A stretch of DNA of 64,000 nucleotides from contig BSDZ01000022.1 of NCBI GenBank assembly GCA_030268105.1, forward strand, positions 1,343,001 through 1,407,000, given 5' to 3'. Source of the stretch: Volvox africanus. Lineage: Eukaryota > Chlorophyta > Chlorophyceae > Chlamydomonadales > Volvocaceae. Below, piece by piece: positions 37,001 through 52,000 of the stretch. The position numbers were made by a program, and so were the translations under genes. Below the pieces are notes generated by a model. It was not told the DNA's origin and made no database searches. It worked only from the letters and a program-made list of their open reading frames with translations. How positions within the stretch are numbered: the stretch's first letter is position 1; every line of letters starts with the position of its first letter.

Positions 37001-40000
37001 TCTGCCGCCGTTCCTGTAGCACTTGCTGGACAGCCAAATCCTGACGTATCGTGAGGACATTGAGGAGCTCACGGGCGCAGCTGTGAAGGAAGAAATGATT
37101 GAGGTGAAGCTGGCACAGCTGAAGGCGGATTGGGCCAACCAGAACCTTGCATTTTCGGAGTACAAAAACCGCGGACCGGTTATTCTCAAGCCCAGCGACA
37201 CCAGCGAGCTCATGGAGAAGTTGGAAGAAAGCCAAATGACACTGGGCTCCATGGCCACTAACAGGTGGGCGGATGTGCGCGAGGCTTGGGTGGGGGAGCC
37301 GAGAAGGTTAGGGCTGTTGCGCATGTGCACAGCCGGGTGCTGGGGGATGTAACCATGGAAGAGGACCTTGAAATACCTACCAGGTATTGCGTTCAACCAC
37401 CTGAAGGTGAAAAGGGTTTCTGACTGCTTACAAATAAACAGCATGAATGGCGGCAATGCTCAATAATGACGGCGTGAATGAATGCCCAATAAGGACGTCA
37501 GCTGTCAGCATCCTTCCGAGATGCTCAGTACCAGCGGAGTTACGGGCAGGGGATGGGTCTTGGTAGGCAGTGTCGCGATGAGGGGTTGGGATTGTATCGT
37601 TCTATCCTGATCGATGGTTGGAAATGCTCATTGCAAGGCCGGCTCCAAGACTCACAGACCCGGATGTAAGACGCCGCTTCCGGCCTGCCGTATCACTCGA
37701 ACCCTGTCCGGGGACCTTTGCCCGCAGATACTCTGCTCCGTTCCGCGAGGAAGTGCAGGCCTGGTCCATCAAGCTGTCCACTGTTTCGGAGATTGTCGAG
37801 CAATGGCTCATGGTACAGAGCATGTGGCAGTACATGGAGGCGGTGTTCAGTGGGGGTGACATCGTCAAGCAGCTGCCACAGGAGGCCAAGCGTTTCTTGA
37901 ACATCGACAAGAACTTCATGAAGATTGTATCCAATGCACTGGAGACGCAGAATGTCATCAACACGTGTTTTGGCAATGAACTGATGAAGAACATGCTGCC
38001 GCACTTGCATGAGCAGCTGGAGATGTGCCAGAAGAGCCTTAGTGCCTACCTGGAGCAGAAGCGCGCGGAGTTCCCACGGTAAGAGCAGGGCAGGCAGGGT
38101 AGTATGGGGGAGGGGGTCTGGGGGATGCGAGACAGGTTGTAGATTTTGTCATAGATGGGAAGAGGGCGTCGCATCTCGGCTTCAACAAACAGAATACGGT
38201 AACACCGGCCCCTATCGTGCGCCTCTCCCCTGCACACACAGGTTCTACTTCGTTTCCGACCCCACACTACTCGAAATCCTGTCGCTGGGCTCCGACCCAC
38301 CCTCTGTGGTGCCGCACTTCCAGTCGGGTCTGTTTGACTCGCTGGCCAACGTGACGTTCGACCGCATAGACAAGACGCGCATGACGGAGATGTTCAGCCA
38401 GCAGAACGAGAAGGTGCGAAACCGGGAAACGTTGAGGTTTTGATGGGGACCTATAAGCCTCCAGAGGGGGTGCTTTCAGGCGGGTAGCATCTTAGCAAAC
38501 AAACCGAGAAGGGCAATGGGGCGAAGCTGCGCGGATAGACAGAGGATTGCATGCATGACATTTCGACGGGCATGAGTACCGGGACTTTGCTGCCTGGATA
38601 GGTCGCGGGGTACCCGGGCCCTCCCCCCTTCCGTCTCTGCGCATGGACAAAATCCAATAGCCGATCCTGTCCATCTGCCGGATCGACTGCAGGTGGAATT
38701 TGAGCGGCCTGTGGATGCCAAGGGCAACATCGAGGTGTGGCTGCAGCGCCTGGTGGATGGCATGCAGGACACTGTCAAGCAAATTATCAAGCGCGCCGTG
38801 CGCAATGTGGCGGAGATGTCCCTGGAAGATTTCGTCTTCGGGCACCCCGCGCAGGTCCGTGCTTGCGTGTATGTGTATGCATGTCAACCTGAGACGTTCC
38901 CTGCCCCATTGGTGCGAATGGCTTGGGCATCGTGTACCTTTACTGGCACACCTTCACGCCTGCATGGGGACTGGGCCGATTGTTGTCCTGTGGGAACTCG
39001 CGGGGTATTTTGCTACCCAGGCTTGATCGGTTCCTCAAAGCCCAACATGTCCCCTCCCTCTTCTGTTTCTCCTTGCAGGTGTCTCTACTCGGTATCCAGT
39101 TCCAGTGGACTGCCGAGACGCAGTCGGCTTTGACGAACGCTAAGGTGGATAAGACTATCATGAACAAGAACATGAAGAAGGTGGACGCGCTGCTGCGCGA
39201 CATGGTCAGCATCACCGTCCGCTCCGACCTGTCTCGCAATCAGCGCACCAACCTGGAGACCTGCATCACAGTGCACATGCACCAGAAGGAGTCGACGGAA
39301 GACCTGGTCAAGAAGAAGATCAAGGACCCCACCGACTTCGAGTGGCTCAAGCAGGTAGGTGCCCAATAAGGCCAGCCCCAAGGGCGATGATACACGTCTA
39401 ATGCAAATGCATAGCACAACTGCAGAATAATGGAGGGCGCAAAGTTCTGTGTTAGTGCTTGATCGGGAGGAGGACCGGGGAGGGCTGGAGAAAGGTACTC
39501 TGCGAAGCCGGTCGCTGGCGGATAGGACATGCAAACCTTTTACCAAACGACCACGTAACGCCAATCGCCGTCCCCTGTTTTACCCCGCGGGCCCCCTACA
39601 TACACCTCTGGGTGTCAGGTCCGCTTCTACTGGCGCGAGGACAAGGACACCGTCATCATTTCCATCTGCGATGTCGACTTCGAATACTCATTCGAATACC
39701 TTGGCGTCAAGGAGCGCCTTGTGATTACGCCCCTCACGGACGTGTGCTACATCACGCTGTCCCAGGCGCTGGGCATGTTCCTGGGTGGTGCGCCCGCAGG
39801 GCCTGCAGGTATGATGGGCTTGGGGCCTGGGACTGATGCTATGTACGGCTGGGGAATGGGGTGGTGCATGGGTGGGTTGAGTATATCTGGAATTGTTGAT
39901 TGAGGGTAATAATGCGGCCAAGCCCGCGGGACATATAGCCTGCTTCTGGATGGCCAGTGGATGGAGATGCTGACGCATGAGTGGTCTTGTGAGCAGTCCT

Positions 40001-43000
40001 TGGTTATTGCAATTGGCGCAGGAACGGGCAAGACGGAGACGACGAAGGACTTGGGCAATACGCTCGGCAAGTACGTGGTGGTGTTCAACTGCTCCGACCA
40101 GTTCGACTACACGTACATGGGCAAGATCTACAAGGGTCTGGCACAGTCGGGACTATGGGGCTGCTTCGATGAGTTTAATCGCATCAATCTGGACGTGCTG
40201 TCGGTGTGCGCGCAGCAGGTGCGGGCGGTGGCGGTGTCGGCTAGGTTCCCGAGATGAGGGGAACGGCAGCGGGATGGTACAGGGCTCATTGGCAATGGCG
40301 GTGGTGATACTGCGATGATGGTGGTGCTTGCAGCTTAGGGGCCGGCAGGAAAGCTGCAAACCTGGATTAGGGGTGATGGCTTCGGGGCAGCGAGCCGCAT
40401 GGCATTCATGTGTCTGTGTATGAAACACTCGACAAGTCAACGTCACTGTCCCTGATCGCATGGCCAGGTGTTTTGAATGGCCTAAAGCCTAAACTTACAC
40501 ATGTGCTATGGGCATGCGCCTTTACCGCCGCTGTGTTTCCTGGCCTGCCGCTGCTACAGGTGTATTGCATCCTTTCCGCCATTCGTGAGCGCAAGAAGAA
40601 TTTCCTGTTTACAGATGGCACGACCGTGTCTCTGGATCCGCGTGTGGGTTTCTTCATCACCATGAATCCCGGCTATGCGGGTCGTCAGGAGCTGCCGGAA
40701 AACCTCAAGGCGCTGTTCCGCGGAGTGACCATGATGGTACCCAACCGCCAGATCATTATGAAGGTACGTGGTACACGCGAGTGCCGGGGACATCTACACA
40801 CGAACACGCACGCGCCATACGTGACTGCTTGCTTGGCGCGTGCGTGTGTGTGCCTGGACGCGTACATCCCCGTTGCTCAGCACAGCTATTAAATTTTGAA
40901 GCTCACACTAACGGCTAAGAGCAGCACCTGAACCGCTTAGTTTTCCTGATGATGTTTTCATTGTTGACGCCCAGTTTTGTCACGCCCGGAATAATACTTA
41001 AGCAACGCTATCCGTTATGACAGTTTTGCAGTCCTGACCGGGTCCGTCACAAGTCTCTTGCGAGCCAGGTACATGTAAAAACGCCTCAACCTGTCCACAG
41101 GTCAAGCTGGCCGCGTGCGGCTACCAGGAGAACGACATCCTCTCCAAAAAGTTCTTCGTGTTATATGGCCTATGCGAGCAGCAGCTGTCCAAGCAAGCGC
41201 ACTACGACTTCGGTCTGCGCAACATCCTGTCCGTGCTGCGCACTGCTGGCGCGTCCAAGCGCCAGTCACCCGACAAGTCTGAGGTCTTCCTGATGATGCG
41301 CACGCTGCGTGACATGAACATGTCCAAGTTCGTGGCAGAGGACGTGCCACTTTTCCTGTCGCTCATCGATGACCTGTTTCCCGGCCTCAAGGCGGACCGC
41401 AATTCCTTCCCCGATGTGAACCGCGCTTTGGAAAAGGTGGTTCTGGAGCGGGGCTTGCAGGTAAGACAAGCAGGTTGAGGGGTTGGCGACAACCGACAAA
41501 AATAATGGGTGAGGGGCAAAGGTTCATCAAACACGAATAAGGGTGTGTGTAAGGCCTCTTGGTATTCGATAAATTCGACAAGTTCCATAACTTCCGCCTG
41601 CTGAAACTTAAGTGAGATGAGCCTTGGGTCGCGTTTGGGGACCTCGGAGAACCTGGGCTTAGGAACGAAGCTGAATACTTGAATACGCGTGCCGTGTAGC
41701 ACGTACCTCGGATTCCTCAATATCTTACCCGTTGCGTGTGATGCTGCTTGCACCACGGTTATATTTATCTTTTCTTAATGCTCCTTTATTCGCCCTCCTA
41801 CGCACGCAGGTACATCCTACCTGGATGAACAAGTGCATTCAGCTGTACGAGACGTACCTGGTGCGCCACGGCATCATGTTGGTGGGCCCCAGCGGCAGTG
41901 GCAAGTCCGCCATCTGCGAGTGCCTAGCCGCCGCGCTCACGGAGCTGGGCACCAAGCACGTCATCTGGCGCATGAATCCCAAGGCCATCACCGCCCCACA
42001 GATGTTCGGTCGCCGTGATGACGCTACCGGCGACTGGACGGACGGCATCTTCGCGGTGCTGTGGCGCCGTGCCGCCAAGAACAAGAACCAAAACACCTGG
42101 ATTGTGCTGGATGGGCCCGTGGACGCCATCTGGATTGAGAATCTGAACACGGTGCTGGACGATAACAAGGTGCTCACGCTGGCCAATGGCGACCGTATCC
42201 TCATGACGCCCGCTATGAAGGTACAGAGAGGAAGAAAGATTTAGGGAGAGGACAGGCCAGAGTAGGCAACGGTTTTTTTTCCAAGAATCAAATGGATGGG
42301 CAGGAAATGTAGGAGGGTCCCGGGTCTGGCTCCATTCCCCTTCTGCCTCTTATCTGTCGCTCCTTCATAATCCATAGGCAATGTTCGAGCCGGAGAACCT
42401 GAACAACGCGTCGCCGGCCACGGTGTCGCGCGCGGGTATCATCTACGTGTCCGATGTGGAACTGGGCTGGGAGCCCGTGGTCAAGAGCTGGCTGCAGAAG
42501 CGTGACGCGGCGGAGAGTACCGCGCTCGGCCCGTTGTTCCTTAAGTACGTGGAGCGCATGCTGGATTACGTGCGAATCAGCCTCAAGCCCGTTATGTACA
42601 ATGAGCAGGTGCGGGAGGGGTAGAAATTTGGCTTTGGGGTACCTTGATGCTCGGGAAGGCGTTGTTGAACAACGAAACCAGGATGGTCAGAAGGGAGAGG
42701 GCGGTGCCGCCTGCAATTTGTAGAATTGGCAGCATCCAGCAATTCCCGGTTCTTCTTCTCTGCCGACCACTGTGCTGTGTGCTTCCAAAACTCCTTGCGA
42801 AACTCCTTGCCCAACCCCCTACATTGTGTGTCTGTGTTTGCAATTTGCAACCCTCCCTCGAAACCCCTATTCCCCTTTACGCTCCCCTCCACCTGCCCCA
42901 GCGGGTCTGCACCCTTCTGACCACCAAAGTCAGCCATTTTGGTGTATATTCCATTTTGGTTCTTTAACGCTATACCTCAGTATGAATACACTCAATGATT

Positions 43001-46000
43001 TTTCCATCCCCCAACCCATTAGGTCAGCATCGTGGGTACCATCATGACGCTGCTGAACGGCTACCTGCGCTCAATCAAGGAAGCAGGCACGGCGTTGTCG
43101 GACGTCAAGTACGAGCGCATCTTCCTGTACTGCCTCACATGGAGCTTGGGTGGCCTACTGGAAATGAAAGAGCGGCCACTGTTTGATCAGGAGCTCCGCA
43201 GGTGGGTCAGAGACGGCGTCTGGGTAGGTTCGGGAGCTCCGTTTGCAGGTTGAGGCCCGGATGGGTGAGGGGTATGGGGCATGGGGTCCGGAGCGACAGC
43301 AGCCACCGGAGAAGTTGCATTAGAGGCCCAACGGGGTAGAAGCGACAGGGCTAAAGATCACAGGAGCGAGATAAGGCTTCTATGATGGCGTTGAGTAACC
43401 CGGCATGCTGAAAGAGGCACTGATCCAGTGTTGGCATACTTTGGGGAAGTTCCTTCTGTGCTGTATCGTCCTCGTTGCTTGCGGCATATAGATACACCAT
43501 TTCCGCGATATCGGTGGAGGCGCCCTGCTCGGCGCCCTTTTTTTCTTATCTCAGCTCTCCCCACCCACCGCCCTCCACCCCATATACGTGCACGCAGCAT
43601 CGCCTCCAACATGCCTCCAAAGGACGACGACTCAGACACCGTGTTCGAGTACTTGGTCAATACTGCCGACGGCGAGTGGCTGCACTGGCGTAACTGTGTG
43701 CCGGTATGGCACTACCCCAAGAACGACGAGAAGCCGAAGTATGCGCAGCTTGTCATCCCCACCCTGGACTCGGTGCGTTACGAGAAGTTACTGAACCTCT
43801 CGTACAGCGTCGACAAGGCGACGCTGCTGGTGGGTGGACCCGGTACGGCCAAGACCAATACCATCAATCAATTCATCTCCAAGTTCAACGCTGACACTAC
43901 TAACAACAAAACCATCACCTTCTCCAGCCTCACCACGCCCGGCATCTTCCAGATGTCTATCGAGGGTGCGGTGGAGAAGCGCCAGGGCCGAACGTTCGGG
44001 CCGCCCGGCGGCAAGCAGATGTGCATCTTCGTGGACGACATCTCCATGCCGTACATCAACGAATGGGGTGACCAGGTGCGGTGCAGCGTGCTCTATAACT
44101 GATGGAAAAGCCGCCGGAAAGATTTATTTCACTCCTAGTTTCAAGGGTGTCATCCTTTATTTATGTACAATTTATTCAATACTTAAAGAGTTACAGTTCA
44201 GAAGTCAAAGGGGTGTATATTTATAGTTATTTCGGTAAACTAAAATAGATGCCCACTTGCATTATATATAGTTTTTTAGTTAACAACCTCTGCAGTACAA
44301 AAATCAGCAGCAGCGCCGGAGGCGATCAAGATTTCCCTAACTTCTTTCCCCCAGCTAATGATGGCATAAACTTCCGCCCTGCAGGTGACTAACGAGATTG
44401 TGCGCCAGCTGCTGGAGCAGGGTGGCATGTACTCACTGGAGAAGCCCATTGGAGATATGAAGTTTATTGTAGACGTGCGCTATGTGGCCGCCATGAACAC
44501 ACCGGGCGGTGGCAAGAACGACATTCCCAACCGCCTCAAGCGTCAGGTGCGGCAGGGGCAGGCACATCAGGGGCCACAATGTGGAGGCTGGGGTAACAAC
44601 CGCTCGAGCCCACGACCCTGAGGAGGAATGGGAAGAGGGTTTTACCCAAGGCCAGTAGTGGCTACCAGTAGTGGCTACCAGGATTCGTGAGCACTAACTA
44701 CCCACATGCATGCGCGCATCGAATTCGCGTGCTTGGGTTGATCCTCCTCTTCAGCCATCTCACTTCCTTCCTGGCCGTTCTCTCCTTTTTTGCACTATTC
44801 CGCAGTTTGTCATTTTTAACGTGCCGCTGCCGTCCGTCGCCGCCATCAATGGCATCTTCGGCAAGCTCGTGGAAGGCCGCTTCTCCCGTGATGTGTTCTG
44901 CGAGGAGGTTGTGTACGTGGCGTCCAAGCTGGTGCCCCTCACCATCACCCTATGGAACCGCATCCAGAGCAAGATGCTCCCAACTCCCGCCAAGTTCCAC
45001 TACCTCTTCAACATGCGTGAACTGTCCAAGGTCTTCCAGGGCGTCATCCTGGCTGCACGCGATCGCTTCAACTTGCTCGTGGGTGATTCAGCGGTTTTTG
45101 GCGGCAATGTCAACTCCCCCGAGGGCTACTTGCTGGGCCTGTGGGTGCACGAGTGCCGCCGGGTCTTCTCCGACAAGCTTATCAGTTATGAAGACAAGAA
45201 CTGGGTGGACAAGGCCATCTTTGACTTGTGCCGGGACAACTTCTCCTCGGACTTGGTCAAGCAAGTGGAGGAGCCGCTGTACTTTGTGGACTTCTTGCGC
45301 GAGCCGGTCGTGGATGACGAGACGGGTGAGCAAAGGAGGCGAGCCAACGTCCGAAAGTGTGTGCATATTTGAGTTATGGGAAGGAAGATACGCAATTGCA
45401 TGGCACTTATGCAATCGATTCGGGATGGCGAAGGCGGAGATCAGGTGATGATGTTTTACGAAGCATTTTTGGAAAGTGTGAGTATGTGTTGTGTGTAGGA
45501 TAGGGGGGTACATCACCCGTGGCCACTAACCTGGCAGTCCCTACCTTCCCCGGTGTTTCGGGGCACCCTCATCCAGTTTCCCATGCCGACTTCTCCGAAA
45601 TCAGTGGTTTTCCCAGGTTCAGCACCCACCACCAGCATCCAGCGGAATCTGCCGAATCAACTAAGGCGTCAACTCCGCTACTGGTCAGCTCTGTGTGTGT
45701 ATGTGTGTGACAGATTGAGAGCAGTGACCAGGGCAACCTGTGTCGGGACGGGGAGGATCATTGCGGCTCTCAGTTTATTTTTTGAACAACCCCTATTTTA
45801 CCGTTGCTGCTATTGCTGCTACCAGGTGAGGTGATCGATGCGCACCCTAGCTTCTATGAGTCGGTCCGAGGCGGAATGCCGGAGGTGCGTTCACGTGTGG
45901 AGGCCCTGCAGCGCAAGTTCAATGAGGAGTCCAAGATCATCAAGCTGGAGCTGGTGCTGTTCACGGACGCGATGCTGCATCTGATGCGCATCACGCGCCT

Positions 46001-49000
46001 GCTGGCCATGGCTCGTGGATCGGCGTTGCTGGTGGGCGTGGGCGGCAGCGGCAAACAGTCGCTGTCGCGGCTGAGTGCGTACATTGCGGGCGCGTACCCC
46101 TTCCAGATCACCATCACGAAGACGTACAACACCACAAATTTGTTTGAAGACATCAAGGGGCTTTACAAGATCGCGGGCTTCAAGGGCCAGCCGGTGTGCT
46201 TCATCTTTACAGACGCAGAGGTCAAGGACGAGGGCTTCCTGGAGTACATGAACCAGATCCTCATGACGGGTAAGCGTGCAAATGTTTTCATGAGGGGATC
46301 CGGCATGAACGTAGTAGACCGGCTACGACCATAAGTATTTGGTGTCGTGCTGGTTGACGGCGCTGAGTAAACCCTCTGTGCGACGTTTTGCGGTTCGGTT
46401 CGGTGCTGTGCTATGCAGGTGAGGTGGCGGGTCTGCTGACCAAGGAAGACCAGGACATGATAGTCAACGACATCCGGCCCATCATGAAGCACCAGGCGCC
46501 TGGCGTGCCAGACACGTACGACAACCTGTACGGCTTCTTTCTGAACCGCGTGCGCGACAACCTGCACGTCGTGCTGTGCTTCTCACCCGTGGGCGCAAAG
46601 TTTGCACGGCGTGCGCAGCAATTCCCTGGGCTCATCAACGGCTGCACGATCGATTGGTGAGGTGGAAACCAGCGGAAGAGGGGAAGAGCCGGAGGGGTGG
46701 ATGCATTTCGAGACACCTCTAGAGGGGAAATATCCTGAAGGGGGGTGAGTCACCGCATATCCCCCCCCACGGCGGCTCAAGCAGGACTCTCCTTCCCCCA
46801 GGGATCACAGGCCTTGAAGTAAATTCCATGCTCGGGCGCCTTCACCCATCATCCACTGACCCGCTAATAACACGTGTGCGTTTCGTCGATACAGGTTCCT
46901 GCCCTGGCCGGAAGAGGCTCTGACGTCCGTGTCCGGCAAGTTCATTGACGAGTTCACGATGGCTTGTCCGAAGGAAGTCAAGAACCAGCTCAAGCTGCTC
47001 ATGGGCCACACGCACGTGTTCGTGACGAACGCCTGCAAGGAGTATTTTGAGAAATACCGCCGCTATGTGTACGTCACGCCCAAGTCGTACCTGTCATTCC
47101 TGCAGGTACGTGTGTATGGTACACAAAACAATCTCGCGTCGCATGTCCCTGAGCAGTTAACGCTACTCCCCTCCGTCCCAACCCCGCCTATTACCTCCTC
47201 ACAACAAATCACCACCCACACATGCATAGAAATATGTTTGAAAACGACTTACATGTCGCGACAACTTGCTCTCCTCTCTCTAGGGTTACAAGGAGCTTTA
47301 CGCGCGCAAGTGGTCTTTCACCAAGGAACTTGCTTACCAAATCGAGGCCGGTTTGCAAAAGATGTTCGAGGCCAAGGCAGATGTGAACAAGATGAAGGCG
47401 GAGCTGGCGGTGAAGAACCAGGACCTGGCCGTGTCGGCCAAGGAGGCCGAGGCGCTGCTGAAGCAGATCAGTGAGAGCACCGCTATCGCGGAGAAGGAGA
47501 AGCAGAAGGTGGCGGTCATCGTCGACGCGGTGACTAAAAAGGCCAGTGAGATTGCGGCCGTCAAGGATGACGCCGAGCGTGATCTCGCCGCCGCTAAGCC
47601 CGCCCTAGACTCTGCTCTGGAGGCCCTTAACTCCATTAAGGATAACGACATCAAGAACCTCAAGGCGCTCAAGAAGCCGCCCCAGATCATTATGCGCATC
47701 TTTGACTGCGTGCTCATCCTCCGCATGCAACCCATGAACAAAGCCGAATACCTTGATGAGAAGGGCCGCCTCGTCCTATCGGGTAATTACAGTGAGGCAC
47801 AGAAGATGATGAACCAGATGAGCTTCCTGCAAGACCTCAAGGACTTCGCCAAGGAGCAGGTGGGGATTGAGAATAATACATAATGCATGAATAAGTACAT
47901 TGCATGTGCGAATATGGGGGGGGGGGAAGAGGAGGGTCCTGAGTAGGGCCAAGGCCAGGGTTGTGTGACGTCTCAGGTGTGTTGTTATCACATGTACGGT
48001 CACATGTATGAACGTTTGTTTGTGGGCGATGGTAGGGTTTTGTAAGCGGAAAGACTTAGGTTATATCCATACCGTTTGCTCAGCAACTGCAACGCCCGAA
48101 AGAAAGTGAGCGTCGGACACCTTGGGAGGTTAAGGGGGGTTTAGGTTAGGCACATGTAAGCGCCTGCCACAAGCCGCGTTTCTGCGTTCAAGCCTTTCAT
48201 TTCGTTGTTACATTAAGTCCCCCACTGCTGATGCCGCCTCTACCCACATGGGCATTGTGATAATGCCGGTGACATAAACTATACTTAAGCTTAAGGCCTA
48301 TAAAGGGCAGAAGCGGCAAATATATTCCTGGTAGAGCAGGGGGTTGATGCTTCCCGAATATACGTGTGTAGATTAACGACGAGACGGTGGAGTTGCTGGA
48401 GCCTTACTTCATGTGCGAGGATTTTAACTTCGAGAGCGCGTCTAAGGCTTCGGGTAACGTGGCTGGTCTGTGCAACTGGGCGGAATCCATGGCCAAGTAC
48501 CACAATGTGGCCAAGGTTGTGGAGCCAAAGATCGCCAAGCTGCGCGAGGCGGAGGCGGAACTGAAGCTAGCCACCAAGGAGAAGAACGCCGCGGAGGAAC
48601 GCATGGCCAAGGTGCAGGCGAAGCTGGATGAGATGCAGGCGCAGTTTGATGCAGCCATGGCCCATAAGCAAGCGCTGGAGGATGATGCGGCGGCCACGCA
48701 ACGCAAGATGGACAGTGCCAATGCACTCATCGGCGCGCTTGCCGGTGGGTTCTACACTTGCGTGCCTGTATGTGTGTATGGGGAACGTGGAAAAGTTGCG
48801 TGTTTTGGACAGCACTGAGTTCGGGGTAGGAAAGAACGGACCCGCACACCTACTAGCCCACTAAGGCCAAATATTGCCACACAAATAACATTACTTATTG
48901 AAAGTCCGTTCTTGTTTCTTGTTGTTTTCTCCACATGCAGGCGAGGAGGCCCGCTGGACTGCCCAGTCGAAGGAGTTCGACGTGCAGATCCAGCGCCTCA

Positions 49001-52000
49001 CCGGCGACTGCGCCTTGGCGTCCGCCTTCGTGTCCTACCTGGGTCCCTTCAACAAGGAGTTCCGCGAGCTGCTGCTGCACCGCGACTTTTACGGCGACTG
49101 CACCAAGCTCAATGTGCCCGTCACCCCCCAGATGCAGATCACCAAGTTCCTGGTGGACGATGCGGAAGTTGGCGAGTGGAATCTACAGGGTCTGCCCACC
49201 GATGAGCTGTCCATCCAGAACGGCATCATGGTCACCCGCGCCAGTCGCTACCCGGTGTTGGTGGATCCTCAGGGCCAGGGCCGAGAGTGGATCAAGAATC
49301 GCGAGGAAGCAAACCAGCTCAAGACCACGCAGCTGAACGATAAGCTGTTCCGAAACCACCTGGAGGAGTGCCTTGCATTTGGGCGGCCGCTGCTCATTGA
49401 GAACATTGAGGAGGAGCTGGACCCGCTGCTGGATCCCGTTCTCGAGAGGCGCCTCATTAAGAAGGGCAAGACCTTCGTGGTGCGTGAAAAAGGTTTAGAC
49501 AGATCGGGGCCGGGGAATGGGTAGGAAGGGGCTTGGACAGAGGCGGGAAGCAGGGACGAGGACATGACAATTTCAGAAAGGGCACACAGAATAGAGCACA
49601 GATAGGGTAAGTAACGAAATACCCTCCATGTCCCCTTTTCCATTTGTCTCCGTCGTTTTGCCATTCGCGTATCTCCCATGCCACGCCCCGGTCGGCCCCT
49701 TCCGCGTGTGTCCTCCAGGTGCCTTTGGCGGACAAGGAAGTTGACTTCACCGAGACCTTCCGGCTGTTCTGCACCACTCGCCTGCCCAATCCGCACTTCA
49801 CCCCCGAGCTGTCCGCGAAGGTGACGGTGGTGGACTTCACTGTGACGATGGCGGGTCTGGAGGACCAGCTGCTTGGCAAGCTGATCTCCAAGGAGAAGAA
49901 GGAGTTGGAGGATCAGCGGCAGCAGCTGCTGGAGGAGGTGCAGAGCTACAAGAAGCGCATCAAGCAGCTGGAGGACGACCTGCTGTTCCGCTTATCTAAT
50001 AGCCAGGGCAACCTTTTGGATGACACGGAGCTCATTGACGTGTTGGCGGTCACAAAGCAGACGGCGCAGGTAAGGGTGTGCGGGCGTTTGTGAGGATTGC
50101 GTTGGGGGAATCTAGAAGCGAAACTGTTTGCTCACATGTGCGTGTGCGTAAAGAGGAAATATGGTGCACGATTGCAAACACGCTGCGCGTGGCGAAAAGT
50201 AGCAAGAGCGAATATGATGTTAATGATGTTAGCCCAGATGTTACCAGATTAAATTATCCAGAACATAAACCGTGGGATGCTGCCTCACTGCCGCCTCCCC
50301 CGCCTCCCAGGACGTGAGCGAGAAGTTGGCCAACGCGTCGGAAACCAACAAGCGCATCAATGAGGCATGCGAGGAGTACCGCCCCGTGGCGCACCGTGCC
50401 ACCCTCATTTACTTCCTCATCGCTGAATTCTCCGTCGTCAACTGCATGTACCAGACATCGCTGGCCCAATTCAACCAGCTGTATGAATTCGTGAGTAGGC
50501 GGGCCTGCTGACTTGAGAAGCCACCTGGACTCGCTTCAGCTATGGGGACGTATGCTGGTGACCTTCTACATACCACCCTGGGTTGGGGAAAAGAACGGCG
50601 ACAAACCCGGACTATAGGCGCGAAATGCCCGATCTGAGATACTCGCCCCGTTTTCTCTTATCTTTCCTCACAGGCCATTGACCGCAGTGAGCGTGCCAAC
50701 ATGCCCTCGAAGCGCATCCATAACATCATTGAGTACATGACATATGAGATCTACTTGTACGTCCAGCGTGGCCTGTTTGAGCGCCACAAGATCATCTTCG
50801 CACTCATGCTCACCAACAAGGTGAGGTTGCTGTCCTATTCCTGTGGGGTACCGATTCTGATTTGAGCTATATTACCCCACACGCAATTCCTGCCAAAACA
50901 CAGCCTGGAAACGTGACGAGGAAAGCGGGTCTTTAATGGGGTTGCAGTTCCGTCCACGATCATACCTACACCATACCTGGTCAACATACCGGTCCCAATT
51001 CACAATCAAGCATCTGACACCCGCCAACACCGACCTTACCGCGACGATGGCTGGGCTGCAGGTGCTGGTGTCTGCGGGCAAGGTCAAGGTCGCGGACCTG
51101 GACGTGTTCCTTAAGGGTGGTGCCGCTCTGGACATCAATTCAGTCCGCAAGAAGCCCAAGGACTGGATCCCCGACTCGGTGTGGCTCAATATCATCGCGC
51201 TGTCTGCGATGGACGCATTCCGCGATATCCCCGACAGCGTCTTCCGTAATGACGGACTGTGGAGGCAGTGGTATGACCAGGAGGCGCCTGAGATGGCCAA
51301 GGTGGGCGGTGTGGGAGTGGAGTAGTGGGAACGGCGTAAGTGCCTGGCGGCCATGTTTTCGATGGGATGGGTAAGGTAATGGGAACGCAGTCGGTAGGTT
51401 CGGTTCCAGGCAGTGCCCGATATTGCCAGGTTGTGAAATGGAGGTGTTGGAATCAGATGTTGTTGGTTAGATACCGCGAGATGAGAAAAAGAGACGTGGC
51501 CGGGGCTTGGGTTTATACACGGTATTTCAGTGTCCTCGCTCCTGTACTTCGCTACTGGTGTATCTGGCCCTCTTGTCTCCCTCGCGAAGCAACCTGTGTC
51601 GTCCCTCACGCGTCCGTCCCCGACTCCTCTTCCACACAATTTTACGTGAGCGCAGGTTCCGGACTATGAGGACCGTCTGAATAAGTTTGAGCGCATGTGC
51701 GTCGTGAAGACCTTCCGTGATGACCGCACTCTCATCGCAGCCGCTGACTACATCGCGGAAGCTTTGGGGCAGCGCTTCGTGGAGTCCGTGCCGCTCAATA
51801 TGGAGAAGGCCTGGACCGAATCACACGCCAAGTGCCCCCTCATCTGCCTGCTGTCCCCCGGCGCCGACCCCACAAAGCTCATCGAGGACCTGGCCAAGCG
51901 CAAGAAGATCAAGACGCTGGGTGTGTCTATGGGACAGGGACAGGAGGTGATTGCGCGCAAGCACATGGCCAGCGCCTCCCTGGAGGGGCACTGGGTGCTG